In this document: positions 1-11,041 of the stretch, one piece after another | How the letters are laid out: each line of letters starts with the position of its first letter | Numbering within the stretch: position 1 is the stretch's first letter | Assembly (NCBI GenBank): GCA_023213395.1 | Contig: CM041465.1 | Span: 107,763,741 to 107,827,740, forward strand | Direction: 5' to 3' | DNA length: 64,000 nt | Source of the DNA: Cycas panzhihuaensis | Taxonomy: Eukaryota; Cycadophyta | The notes under the pieces: generated by a model | The model's input: the letters and a program-made list of their open reading frames with translations, nothing else | What the model was told of the DNA's origin: nothing | The model's database searches: none | Program-made: the position numbers and the translations under genes

Positions 1-640
1 CTGAGCCACATGTCATTGCTCCTATCTCTCGTGCGATTTCCTATATCACATCATCTTCTACTTCATTGCCTTGTACGAGTGATGAGGCAAGGGAATGTCT
101 TATCACCTATTATAAGAGGTCACGTTTTGACTCTTTTGAAGAGTCTCCTAACTATGTGGAGTGGTGGATAGATTGCTATGGCCTCACCGCTCCTACTCCT
201 CACCCCTCATCTTATCGAAGCGTGACTATCCATAGGATAGGCTACTTTGAGAATAACGAGGCTTTACTAGAGCATTTAGTGGGCTCCATGCCCAATCTCC
301 TTCCTGGTCACCATAAACTTGGTCACTAGAAGATCTTAGCCATTGGGTCACCCTTAGCCAACCTAATTCCATTTTCATCTTTTTTGCCCCTTCCTATTAA
401 CTGAGCCCCCCTTCACTTTGAGGAGGGGAATGGCATGCATATGGGGGAAACTAAGGACATCATCCTTGCTCTCGGTAAGGTCATCAAGGTGGGAATGGAA
501 TGTTCCCCTGATAAAATAAAGGAATACACCCTTCTTTTCTAAGAATTCCATGATGTCTTCATGTGGGACTACTCTGACATGAAGGGAATAAACCCTTCTA
601 TTGTCACCCACAACCTTACTACCATTTCGGGTGCTCGCTA
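1..640 (+). pseudogene. pol: A: protease-RT linker of pol (remnant)
   Basis: This matches the linker of C (29200-29750) and B (8900-9520). It holds the family's conserved pre-RT block, readable here as GYFENNEALLEHLVGSMPNL at about 233-292, close to VDYFENDEALLKYLVGSIPN in C. The segment ends near the strongly conserved GNAMCMG-like and VGMECS(P/H)-like stretches that precede RT. I know of no enzymatic role for this linker. The reading frame changes several times and contains stops, so it is dead. The upstream protease of A is outside the window. Confidence 0.75.
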
Positions 641-654
641 TATATGGAAAAAAA

Positions 655-1460
655 TAATGCCCTCTTCATCCTAAACTTTTAAATATTGTGAAGATAAAAG
701 TTGAGAAACTCCTAGATGAAGGGTTAATCACTTCCATTGACTATCCCAAGTGGGTCTCGAATATCGTTCCTATTACTAAAAAGAATAGGACAATTCAGAT
801 ATACATTGACTTTCATGACATTAACAACGCATGCCCTAAATATAACTTTCCTCTTCCCTTGATCAATTAGATCATTGATCAAACTGCTAGATTTGAAGTC
901 ATGTCTCTCATGGACAGTTTCTCTAGATACAACCAGATCTAGATCTCCCCTAAAGACTATTCTAAAATAGCATTTACTACTCCTTGGGACACCTTCACTT
1001 ACAAAGAAATGCCCTTTGGGCTCACTTATTAAAGGGCAATGCAATTTATCTTTCATGATCTTATTAATAAAATCCTTAAGGTTTTCATAGATGACATGAT
1101 GGGTCTTTCACATGTAAGTGCCCACCATCCTAGCAATTTGCGAGCCATCCTTACCTAATGTCGCAAATACCATGTAAACCTAAACCCTCTTAAGTGTGTA
1201 TTTATCATGACAACTCGCAAACTCCTTGGTTTCCTTATTTCAAAACGAGGTATCCAGATTGATCCTCATAAAGTCAAGGCCATCCTTGACATCCCTTCTC
1301 CCAAGACCCAATGACAAATCAAGTCATTTTTGGGTAGATTATGCTTCCTTAGGCATTTTTTGACAAACTTTGCCATAAATGTAAAACCCTTTACTAAATT
1401 GTTGAACAAAGGTGCCCCATTCATTTGGTCTCCAAAGGCCCAAGAAGCCTTTGAAGAACT
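655..1460 (+). pseudogene. pol: A: reverse transcriptase (Ty3/gypsy), decayed
   Basis: The reverse transcriptase would copy element RNA into cDNA. One frame can be followed from about 688 to 1560. Visible motifs are GLITSIDYPKWVSNIVPITK (fingers), a DFHDINNACPK block, MPFG, the catalytic stretch VFIDDMMGLS at about 1081-1110 with Phe instead of the usual Tyr in YxDD, and thumb LNPLKCVF and KLLGFLISKRGIQIDP. At least six in-frame stops break it, so it is inactive. It is followed without a gap by the connection and RNase H segments. Confidence 0.88.
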
Positions 1461-1826
1461 TAAAGAAGCTCTGGCTTCCACTCTAACTTTGGCATCCCCT
1501 CTCTTCGATATACCATTCATCCTTTATACCTTGACCACTGATGAGTGCTTGAAGGCCATGCTTGCCTAAGAAGATGACTTGGGAACTGAGAAAGCCATAT
1601 ACTTTATCAATCATACCCTAGTTGCTATTGAGCTTAACCACTCCCTTACTAAGAAGGAGTACCTCACCTTGGTGCATACCACTAAGAAGTCCAAGTACTA
1701 CTTGCTTAGAAACACTACTCGAGTGATCATCCAATCTAATCCCTTAAGGTATCTACTTACTCGATCTGACTTGATAAGTAGGACTGGCAAATGGGCCATC
1801 CTCCTTCAAGAATTTGATCTCTAAAT
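1461..1826 (+). pseudogene. pol: A: Ty3-type RNase H (gRNH), decayed
   Basis: RNase H removes the RNA strand during cDNA synthesis. The frame is the same as RT. After the connection (FIWSPKAQEAFEELKEAL) come FILYTLTTDECLKAMLA, where the first catalytic Asp region lies, then AIYFINHTLVAIELNHSLTK and a KKEYLTLVHTTKKSKYYLL block typical of gypsy RNase H. A TAG after MLA at about 1567 and a TAA at about 1822 interrupt it. This is separate from the archaeal-type RNase H further downstream in the same element. Confidence 0.85.
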
Positions 1827-2908
1827 TGTCAACAGGAAATTGAAGAAGGGGATGGTTGGTTGCTGAATAACTAAATAACACCCCCATTCCTAACTCTTCT
1901 AATGCTCTTGTAGATGACTTCCTACTAGACAAACCCATCTTTGTTATTCAAGATTTTTCCCCCCATCCATTGATTGATAGTGAGTGGTATACGAATATTG
2001 TGTGATACATTGCTAAGTAGTAGTATCATACCGATGCTAGTGATAGGGTTAGGTCACGCATTTGGGCTACTGCTAGGCAGTACTTACTCATGGAAGAGGC
2101 ATTATAAAAGAGGTCTTTTGATGGGATCCTCCTCTACTGCATCAATCTCGATGAGGCAAGCTAGATACTTTGTGAATACCATAATGGCATTTGTGGGGGC
2201 CATTTTGAGGGCCAAGCCATGGCCCTGAGGATCCTTCACATGGGTTATTATTGGCTATCCCTCTTCAAGGATGCCTATGCCTATGCCTTATGATGTCATA
2301 GGTGTTAAGAGCATGCCAACATCATCCATTTGCCTTCTAAGGCCTTGCACCCCGTTATCTCTCCATGGCCTTTCTCCCAATGGGAATTAGACCCCATTGG
2401 GGCTATAACCCCAACTTTTTCATTGCAGTACAAGTTCATCTTAACTGCAACATAATTCTTTACTAAATGGGCTAAAGCGGTCACCATATCCTCTACTCTA
2501 GTAAGATAATAGCTACTTTCATCTACCAGTGTATTATTTGCCAATTTGGGGTTCCTAATATCTTGATCTAGATAATAGAACCCCCTTTTGTAATAAGAAA
2601 ATAGATGAACTTTATGAAAAAATCATGATATCTCATAAAACTTCCTCTCCCTATTACCTTGAAGCCAATGGCCAAATAGAATCTTTTAACAGAACCCTCA
2701 TAAACATCCTGAAGAAAACTATTGCTCAATCTCAAAAGGATTGGAACCTTTAACTTCCTTCTACCCTATGGGCATATGGCACTTCCATCTACATAGCTAC
2801 AGGGATGACCCCATTCTCCCTTGTGTATGGAACTAAGGTGGTCCTCCCATTGGAAGTTGAAATCCCTTCCTTGCGGGTTTCCCTTCAAGGTCTTGTCAAC
2901 GAGGAGTC
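1827..2908 (+). pseudogene. pol: A: integrase, N-terminal and core part, cut by element B
   Basis: Integrase would insert the cDNA into chromosomes. In several frames I can read the zinc-binding and core regions: a YHNGICGG-like stretch, HMGYYWLSLFKDAYAYAL, PWPFSQWELDPIGAITP (first catalytic Asp region) and a late-core stretch matching PFSLVYGTKVVLPLEVEIPS at about 2815-2870. The counterpart in C is 31131-32200. The frame breaks many times. B's insertion splits the gene right after the GAGTC target; the C-terminal part continues at 17465. Confidence 0.82.
2904..2908 (+). repeat. Target site duplication of B, left copy (GAGTC)
   Basis: Five bases directly before the TG of B's 5' LTR. An identical copy follows the CA of its 3' LTR. 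Confidence 0.93.
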
Positions 2909-5484
2909 TGTTTCCCGGCTTTAGGGAATGTATACGGAATCACCGACTGGTAAGCATGTATGTTTCTCGCATTATCATCGCTTTCTTTGATGAGTGTTTA
3001 CTTGCATGTCTGCATGTGTGTGGCTTTGTGGGCGACTTTGTCGCCGTCCATACTTATTTTAGCCTATGACGACTATAGCAGGGGCACACTCCCAGTGAGT
3101 GTGGCACCTTAGTAGCCACTTCACTTGCTGCATCTGCCCTCCTCGCTTCAAGATCCACTAGGTTTGCGCCACCTCACTTGAGTGTGATGACCCGTCATCT
3201 TTTGGTTGACTTGCCACATTCTTTGAGCCCTATTTTTGCTCCTTTGGACCGTTTGTTGGCTTGTTTACCTTGGGGTAGGTGTCTCAGCCCCCCATTGGCC
3301 CTTTTGTCATCCGCCTTTGACTTAGGCTGGGCCAGGGCCTATTTTGGCCTCTGGGTTCGTACCGTTGGAATTTCTATGGTATTGCCAGAATATTCGTGGT
3401 ACCAACGAGTTTGCGGTGGTACGACTGTTCTAATTTATTTTTTAAAATCCACCGTGGTAATTTCACATTTATTACAAAATTGCCATGTGGCTCGAGACTC
3501 GACTCTCTCCCAGTCGCGCCCTAATCGCTCACTTTAGGGTTTAGGTTGGCTATTTAAGGGATGAATTACTTATTTTTGGAACTTTTTGGCTCATTCTTGA
3601 ATTTCTCCTTAAAGAAACACGGCTGTGCTCTGCTCTTCCCTACTGTTCTGCTGCTATCACAGGACCTGCGCCCTCCTCTGATTGCCACTGTTCTCCTTTG
3701 GTGTGGCTAGGACATTCTCCCAGCCTCTCATGCACCTTGGAGAGGGCCCCTTGGAGAGGTTCCAGTAGATCTTTGCCCAGGCAGTCCACAAGTGCTCCAA
3801 GTGCAGGTGTTTCCCTTCCAACCTCCTTAGTAGGGTCCCAAACCTGCTGCACTCCAGATCTGGGCTGATTTCTCAGCCCCTCTTCACTGCCCTTTAACTG
3901 AGGCAAGTCTCTTACCTCCCGCACTTAGGTATTTCTTGATTTACATTGTTTTCCTTGTGATATTAATGCTCCATCTTGCTTGCTCCTTGCTTGTCCTTGT
4001 GAGTTTGGTTCTTTCCCTTTTAGTGGGCTGTTTTGCCACTGTCTTTGTGCCTCTTACATGTTTTCTTTGCTCAAGGCGGTGTTGAGGTTGGCATAGGCTT
4101 TGGGAAGGAGCTGGGTGGATTCCGTACCACCTTCCACGCTCCCTAAGCGGCTCTAAGCCCCCCAAATCCTCCCTCTCGCCCTGTGTTGTCCTTGGCACAC
4201 AAACAAGGGTTTGTCGGCCCTCTTTTGGACGCTGAAACTAGTGCTATCACAAGTTGCAGCACTGATTTGAGGGCCTTTGTTTAGGTTTGGGCAACTTACA
4301 TAAGTCCCAACCACTAGTCTTTGCCTAACTTTCTTCCTAGCTGCCTGGTTTGCTCCTCATAACATCCCGGTTCGCCGTAGGTTTTCCTTGGCCCCTCTAT
4401 GCCTCCTTGTTGCCATTTCCAGCCCTTGTTCTAGGCCTTGCCCTTGCTGCCTTGTGGCTCTTGGGGGGAGGTTAGGGCATCATTTACGGGAGGTGGGCCA
4501 CTCCGAGGCTTACCGATCATTTACCTTTGCTTTGGTTACTCTCTTTTGTGTACTTTCATCGTTGGATTGATACTAACACGTGTATTTAGATTCATATTTG
4601 TACTATTTAGACATATATTGTTAGAATCTTATATTGCATGTTAGTATCCTTCTTCTGGGAAGGGAGAGGTTGCCATTGCTTGTAGGTACTTAGGGAGCAT
4701 GGAGGATATTGTCTGTTAGCTCCGTTGCTGGTAAGTGCCCTCATGTACATCGTACTTTTGCGCTTCTTCATTTACTAGCATTTGCTTCCTTTCTTTCCTT
4801 GGCATCGTATTTGGCATTTTTTTGGGGAAGGTAAGGGAGCCCCTTTTCAATCTGCGGCAACATCTCGCATCCAACGCGCCACATGGAGTAGCTTGGTGCC
4901 CTTCGAGAAGGCCTTCGTCACGCACACCCTTGGTCTACGTGCACATCTTACTCTACTTCGCTACCGCTTTTTTCCTTTTGGTTTCTTCTTAGTAATTAAC
5001 ACATTGGAAAATAAAAGGGAAATTTGGTCTTGTATTTAGTTATGTTTCATTTGTTTTATTACATGCATCTTTGCCATATATAGCAAAGGTTATAGGAACC
5101 CCCCTCCTCTACCTTTCCTCTTCTCCTCTTAGCCGCACAAGTTTCTTGCCTCCCACGTTGCTTGTGTACTCGGTTAGCTTGTTTAGGCACACTCTTGACC
5201 TATTTTTCTTGGATCTTCTCCTTCCCCTTCTAGCCACCTAAGGGTGGAAGGGTCCTGTCCCTAGGTCAACCCAGGTTTGCCCTATGCATCTTCACCCTTT
5301 GTTCGAAGTGGTGGAGGATCACTTGTTAGTAGCCACATTCCATTGCAGATCCCAAACTCACGCTCTGGCGCACGGGGCGCTTTGCGTGGTAATTACTTTC
5401 CTCATAGGTTTCACCTTTAGTCATATCACCACCCACTCTCACCACACCTATTAGTTAGGTAGTTATCCCATAGACAGGCATCCA
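2909..5484 (+). repeat. B: 5' LTR (2576 bp)
   Basis: Begins tgtttcccgg and ends gcatcca. It is collinear with 14898-17459 and is followed by a PBS starting TGG. A TATA-like tatttaaggg at 3551-3560 follows a conserved ccctaatcgctcactttagg block that recurs before the TATA boxes of the A, C and D LTRs; transcription probably starts shortly after it. U3 carries a decayed GGTACC palindrome near 3360-3420. Short ORFs on both strands look like chance: they are not conserved between LTR copies. Confidence 0.94.
3551..3560 (+). promoter_or_regulatory. B: TATA-like box of the 5' LTR
   Basis: The sequence is tatttaaggg; the same string occurs in the 3' LTR at 15539-15548. The A, C and D LTRs have tttaaaaaccc (22660-22670), tataaagc (38051-38058) and, on the minus strand, ggtataaaa (56041-56049) at the same aligned place. 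Confidence 0.65.
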
Positions 5485-5485
5485 C

Positions 5486-5502
5486 TGGTGACCATATTGG
5501 GG
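5486..5502 (+). other. B: primer binding site
   Basis: One base after the LTR comes tggtgaccatattgggg. A tRNA 3' end (CCA) would pair with the leading TGG. The C (25621-25637) and D (53523-53539) counterparts are visibly mutated versions. I cannot name the tRNA with confidence from memory. Confidence 0.6.
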
Positions 5503-5640
5503 CTGCCGAAGGGAGCTAGTTTCGCTCTCTTAGTTGGTTTCGCTACCTTCTTATGATCCTTTTATACCTATTTCGATCTCGTTGGGCGGCCCCAATGCGT
5601 GCGCCTTTTCCTTTTCCCTAACATTGTCGGTTGATCTTGC

Positions 5641-7958
5641 ATGCGATGCTTTTCTCGTCGTTTGCGCGGTCTACCTCCATTGTTTGAAGACCCTAAGTAT
5701 CACCCTCTTCCTTTGTCAGATTCTGATCTGATTATGGAGGGATACTCTTTTGATTGGGCCTACCACACTTCAACCTTGGAAACCCATGCTTTTCCTTCCT
5801 CTATTCGCGGGTCCACCCAAGAGGGTGATGACCCCCTTTATTACCCAAGTGACCAACACCTCTCACTTGATGTCCATCCCTCTACCCATGCTGTAGAAGG
5901 ATCCGTTCCTCTTGAGACTTGCCACGTAGTTGGTGACTCTTATGAGGAGCATTCCGAGGAACCTACTTTGTTCGAGGTCCCGATTACCTCTTACGAGTAC
6001 GTAGGGACTCCTCCTGTTGACGTAGTTGAAGCTCTAAGTAAGTGTCACCGCGTGGCATGCTTGCAGGCGCGTCCTGGATGGCTTGAGGGTGCCCTCCATG
6101 GAGGAGCCTCCTCCTCTTCTGCTCCTCCCTCGCATGCCTCATCCTCATCTACTCTTTCTTTGACAACAAATCCCTTTGTGCCTACGCAAGTGTCCCGCTC
6201 CTTTCCTATTCCCGCAGTGGGGGCACGTGTCGCGCCTCCCATTTCTCATCGAGGTCCTAGTGTTTTAGGATCTCCCCGTGGTGTGTCTTTCCCTCAATTG
6301 AAGGTTAGCATACCCGTCCCTAATCAAACCGATGTGCCCTCCCCTAATGTGGCACATGTTGCTCCTAGTAGGCCTGCTGGTTCTACTAGCATCCTGACTA
6401 CTAGTCATGTGGGATCCGCTCCCACACATCCTCAAAACCAACACGTTGGTGCTTCCTTCTACATTCCCCCAGGGTATACTTCTCAACCTTGGGGGTAGGG
6501 TAGAGGAAGCCATTTCCTGGTTTATGGGGTGGATCCGCTACACCCATATGGGGTTGCTCCACCTACAGGTGGCCCATATGGGCAAAACCCGGTTCCACAT
6601 CCATCTTGCCCTTCACCCAATGCAATCCCATCCGTTGTGCCTTCGCGAGGGAACCTGACTCCCTTCCAAGGCACCTACCCCCACGCCTCTTTTCAGCAAG
6701 GGGCGTTTCCTTAAGGAGGGATGAGTGTTCCACCCCCATTCGCTCCTTGTTCATTACTTACTACGACGCTCGTTGATCCTACGGTCCAGGCAAGGGCACG
6801 CCCCTTCATGGACTTTAGGTCGACACCTCTTTCTGTTGAGGCATTAAGAACCAACCTGCTGCCTCATCCCCCTGAAGTTCCTAGATTCGATGGAACTTCA
6901 TCGCAAGACCCGCCAGAGCATGTGCATAGTTTTTCTATAGCATGCATCGATTACTGGGCTTACGACCACATTTTAATGAAATTATTCCTATGATCCCTAC
7001 GAGTGCGCCTCAAGTGGTTCTCTAGTCTCCCGCCCATTCTATCCATTCATTCCAACAATTGGTGGACGAGTTCATCAACTATTTTGATGTAGCCCATCCA
7101 TTCGAGAGCAGAATGAAGTCACTCCTTTCACTCAAACAAGGTCACGATGAGATAAATCATGACTTTGTGCAGCGATTCTATGACTTGCTTCACTCCACTA
7201 AGGTAACATTGCCCAAGGAGCTGAAGCGAGACCTTTTCGTCAACGCACTTCATCCCGAAGTTCATGTGGAAGTCCTCAAGATGGAGGTGACCACATGTGA
7301 CTCCGCGATCACCAAGTGTTTGGCGTTAGAGGCTATTGAGATCCAAGCTGGTCTCAAGAAACCTCTTAAGCCCTCACGGTAGTGAGGCACCACCCCCAAC
7401 CAAGGATACCAAACCTTCACAACCTACCCGGTCTTTCTCTCATCCGACTGAGAGGACTTTAGACCCTCTCACATTAGCCATACGCTCATTCGAGCGTACG
7501 ATGAAGGAACTCGAGCTTCAAGCTCCTTCATCCCCTACATCCAATAAACAAGTCCAACAAACTACCCAAGCCCCTCTCCCTAGGAATGGAACGCATCCTC
7601 TCAAGTGAGAAGGTCTGACCCTCCGCTTGAGAAGAAGTGGTGCTCCATTCATGGGGAGTGCTTCCACGACGATTCGCGTTGTAGGGCCCAGCATCCCAAG
7701 GATGCCCCTCGATGCGATTCTTCCCCCAAACGGGCCTCAAGGCCTAATTTGGATCAACCATTTCACAAGGATCCGTTCCCTAAACATAGAGAATGCGATC
7801 GTAACACCCAAACCAAGAGCAACCGAAACTGAGGAAGATCGCCTGATCCCCGTCCTTCCCGCGACAAAGGGAAGGGTGCCCGGAACTCGTCTTCCTCCTC
7901 TCGTTCTCCTAGCTGTCGTACCCCATCACCTTCGTGACCCCAGAATAGGGGGAAGAAG
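5641..7958 (+). pseudogene. gag: B: gag (capsid/nucleocapsid polyprotein), frameshifted
   Basis: Gag would form the virus-like particle. The first 285 codons (5641-6498) are open and rich in Ser and Pro, without a recognisable fold. After stops at about 6496 and 6714, the same frame continues with the start of the capsid-like region (HPPEVPRFDGTSSQDPPEHV, then CIDYWAYDHILMKLF). A frameshift near 6990 leads to VDEFINYFDVAHPF and a conserved block RDLFVNALHPEVHVEVLKME (7059-7382). A single zinc-knuckle-like motif of the Tat form follows (KKWCSIHGECFHDDSRC, about 7630-7680). At least three frame changes show it is dead. The start at 5641 is the first ATG of the frame after the leader; homology with C and D supports it. 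Confidence 0.85.
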
Positions 7959-8770
7959 GTGATCCAGTTGCTTAAAGAAACTCCTACTTATACCCTTATG
8001 CGATCTCAAGCCGCCAAGGAAGCGGCGGGAGCTTCTTGTTTTTTCGCTCCTTCCGACCCTCTTCCGGAGAACCTTCCTCCAGAAATCCCTCTCTTGAACA
8101 AGGCTGTTCCTATACGCCTAGGTCGTTACGATTTCCGAAGGGCTCTTACCCAACCTACCACGAAGAGTAAGCCCTTCTCCATCGTGGACGAGCTTCATAT
8201 GGTCGCCGCAGGAATGTCCTTGATGGACGTTCTGAGGAGTTGTCCCGAGCAGCGGGCCCTCCTCCTGGAAGCTTTAGGATCAAGTGACGTGCTTGCCATG
8301 CTTTGGGTGTCACCCAAGGTTGTGGACCCGTTATCTCATTTGATCCTAAGGATCTTCCTCCCACCGGTGAAAGGGAACGTCAGTGGAACTTCCCATTCAC
8401 CATCAATATCGATACGCCTGATTGTACCCTTCGAAGGACTATTGTCGACAATGGTTCTTCTGTCAATGCCATGCCCTTGCGTGTCATGAAAGAGCTTGGT
8501 ATCTCTGCCTTGGAACCTATTCCCTGGCGATGCCAAGGTTATGACGGTAGCGAGAAGACCCCTTTGGGATCTGTTGCGATTCCGCTCACCCTTAAGGGCA
8601 AGACCATTCTTGTTGACATTGTAGTCCTCGACGTTGACGTGGATTACAACCTCCTTTTAGGTCGTCCATGGCTCGATCAAATGGGAGTCGTATGCTCGAC
8701 TCTTTGGGGACAACTTAAATTTGTCCATGATGGGCGAATGAGGGTGGTTCCCCGTGAACGCCCATTTACC
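7959..8770 (+). pseudogene. pol: B: aspartic protease region of pol
   Basis: The protease would cleave Gag-Pol. Frame 3 (7959-8300) holds a conserved lead-in (YDFRRALTQP, VDELHMVAAGMSLMDVLRSC). Reading then shifts to frame 2 near 8300, giving VISFDPKDLPP and the active-site stretch TIVDNGSSVNAMPLRVMKEL at about 8430-8490. The catalytic Asp is followed by Asn-Gly where DTG or DSG is commoner. A second-half stretch DYNLLLGRPWLDQMGVV fits the gypsy protease C-terminal motif. The frameshift separates lead-in from active site. Confidence 0.85.
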
Positions 8771-9520
8771 AAACAAACCCGCTCCACCAGTTCGACAAAC
8801 CAAGGTTCATCTACCCATGCCTCGGCCTGCTCTATTGGTATACCTAACCCATCTAAAGAAGATCCCGCATCTTCTCCCCCTAGTCTCATGCGATTTGGCC
8901 CTATTGGCGTTGGGAGTTACAGGTACCTTACTTCGTTTAGTTATGACGAGTCACTCGATGAAGACGAGGATTGTCTCCACCCCGTCTCTTTCCTCCACGC
9001 CAGTAGGTCGCACCCGCCTTGTTCTAGATCCCCACCTAGAACCTCTCTCATTGGTGAGGTTAGCCACTCATGCATGTCACATGTCATCGCTCGTGTTGAC
9101 TCGCCCATCACCAGTTCTTCTTCTTCATTACCCCCTGTAGGTAATGGCTTTGAAGAATTACCTTTCGCTCCTTCTGAGGAGCCTCTTCTTGGTTTTCCTT
9201 CAAATTCCCATGAGGAAGTTGAGCAACCCGACGGCCATCACAACCCCGCTATTCTTACTCCCTCCAGTGCTTCCTCTACTCGAAGTAAGGTCATCCATGG
9301 GGTGGATTATTTCGAGGATGACGAAGCCCTGCTTGAGCATCTAGCGGGCCTTGTGCCTAACTTACCTTCTAGTCACCACCAGCTTGGCCATCAGAAGATC
9401 CTCGCGATCGGATCCACGCTTGCCGATCTGATCCCGTCTCCTATTCCTCCTCCTCCTGTTGATCTTGCCCCTCTATTTCGAGGAGGAAATGCCATGTGCA
9501 TGGGGCAACTCAAGACATAG
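8771..9520 (+). pseudogene. pol: B: protease-RT linker, open frame
   Basis: This is the continuation of the 405-codon frame 8303-9520. It is Ser/Pro rich with acidic patches (SYDESLDEDED) and ends in the family's conserved block VDYFEDDEALLEHLAGLVPN (about 9304-9363) followed by GNAMCMGQLKT and a stop. It is present in A, C and D too. No known domain is recognised. Its conservation across copies, in contrast to the variable Ser-rich part before it, suggests the short block has a structural or processing role. Confidence 0.7.
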
Positions 9521-10375
9521 TCTTGGCCCGGCAAGGTCATTAAGGTTGGGTTGGAATGTTCCCACGATGAGATAAGGGAGTACTCCTTCTATTCCGGGGA
9601 GTTAGGGCGTGTTGGCGTGGGATTATCTTGACATGAAGGAATCAACCCCTCGATTGTCACTCATAACCTCACCACCCTTCACGATGCATGCCACATGCGC
9701 GGCGTCCCCTTCACCCGAAGCTCTCTGCCACCGTCAAAATGGAGGTTGAAAAGCTTATGGACACTGGGCTTATTACTTCCATCGACTACCCTAAATAGGT
9801 CTCTAATATTGTTCCCATTGCTAAAAAGAATGGGGCAATCCATATACGTGCCGATTTTCACGACATCAATAGTGCTCAGTCCCAAAAGGATTGGCACCTT
9901 CAGTTGCCCTTCACCTTGTGGGCTTACTGCACCTCTATCCGTTCTACCATGGGAATGACCCGATTCTCCACGGTCTCTGATCGAGGTGGTACTCCCGCTC
10001 GAGGTGGAGATTCCTTCCTTGCGAGTCTCCCTTCGAAGTTTCATCGACTAAGAGTCGATCCGTCGAACTACTTTGCTAGACCTCGAAGCTTTGGATGAGA
10101 GATGCTTAGCCGCCTATCAGGCTAACCTAGCATCCAGAGCCCGCTCACAAAGGGCCTACGATAAACACCTTCATTCCCGCCCTTTGTTTCCTGGGGACTA
10201 TGTCCTCAAGCTTGAGTATCTCCATGACCGTTTGACCAAGTTCAAACCCCGATGGGTTGGTCCTTTCATCATTATCGAATCCCTCGATAATGGTGCCTAT
10301 AGGATAGTCACCCTAGAAGGGCTTGAATTTGAGAAGGCTGTTAATGGAAAGTTCCTTAAGAAGTTTTATGCATGA
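9521..10375 (+). pseudogene. pol: B: RT remnant joined to integrase C-terminus by a large deletion
   Basis: RT fingers are visible (EKLMDTGLITSIDYP, then a stop, then VSNIVPIAKKNGAIHIRADF). At about 9870-9880 the sequence jumps from DFHDIN directly to QKDWHLQLPFTLWAYCTSIR, a late integrase motif. Against C this removes roughly 1.9 kb: the RT palm with FIDD, all of gRNH and the INT zinc finger and DDE core. The INT C-terminus (10073-10375) is open and ends KKFYA with a natural stop; it contains KFKPRWVGPFIIIESLDNGA, the GPY/F-type module. No chromodomain follows. Confidence 0.88.
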
Positions 10376-11041
10376 TCTCTCGGCGATCTCTTCGCCCTGC
10401 TCCGAAATGAGCCTAAACTACCATCTTAGGTTGTCCTTATTCTTCCCAACCATGGGTAGAATGGAAATTTAAGATGGGTCTTTCTCTCTCTTTCTGGTTC
10501 CTTCCATGGAACCCGCATTCCCGTATCCTCTTGGGAACTCTTGTCATCTTGCTTGGGCATTCCCCAATCAGGAGGACGCTTGGGAACATCGTTGCTCCTC
10601 TTCCTGTCTGTCGTTTCCTTCGCATAGTCCGCTATGCTCTTTCATAGACGTGTATGTCACTCTATCCTCTAACCTCACACCTCTCTGTCATTCCACTCAC
10701 GACGTGTGTGTGTGCTCCTGTTAGACATATAGCCATACATGGAAGGAAACATATGTTCATAACACAAAATACCCATAACATAAAACATCCACAATATAAC
10801 ATTCACAACACACAAAATAACCATACATATCATCCACATGATATATCATACACAGCATCTCATATCCAAACAGGGTTCTAATTACCCCATACATATATAT
10901 ATATATATATATCCAAAATCATGTCATATCATACATCTGGGAAGCCGGTGTCCTTGCAGGGGGGGTACAATCATATGGTCCTATATATGACCCCCTAGAG
11001 GCCCATGCTTTACCCTATCAAAACCATATGTACATATCCTA
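10376..11041 (+). other. B: spacer between INT and the reverse-strand gene
   Basis: Starts with the recurring motif aatgagcctaaacta (10406-10420) 30 bases after the INT stop, then a T/C-rich stretch, then an AT-rich zone (10740-10960) with an (AT)n run near 10893-10911. On the minus strand this AT-rich zone lies just past the stop of the PMD gene and would be its 3' UTR and polyadenylation region. No coding region is supported. Confidence 0.6.

Noticed and set aside
3178-3537. A 119-codon ORF in the B LTR as a gene or env-like product
   Set aside because: The frame is not kept in the 3' LTR copy (about 15170-15520) and has no recognisable domain.
10375-10440. A chromodomain after the integrase C-terminus
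   Set aside because: Stop codons follow KKFYA/KKFYI directly in A and B, and the next sequence has no chromodomain-like aromatic pattern. Tat-lineage integrases normally lack it.
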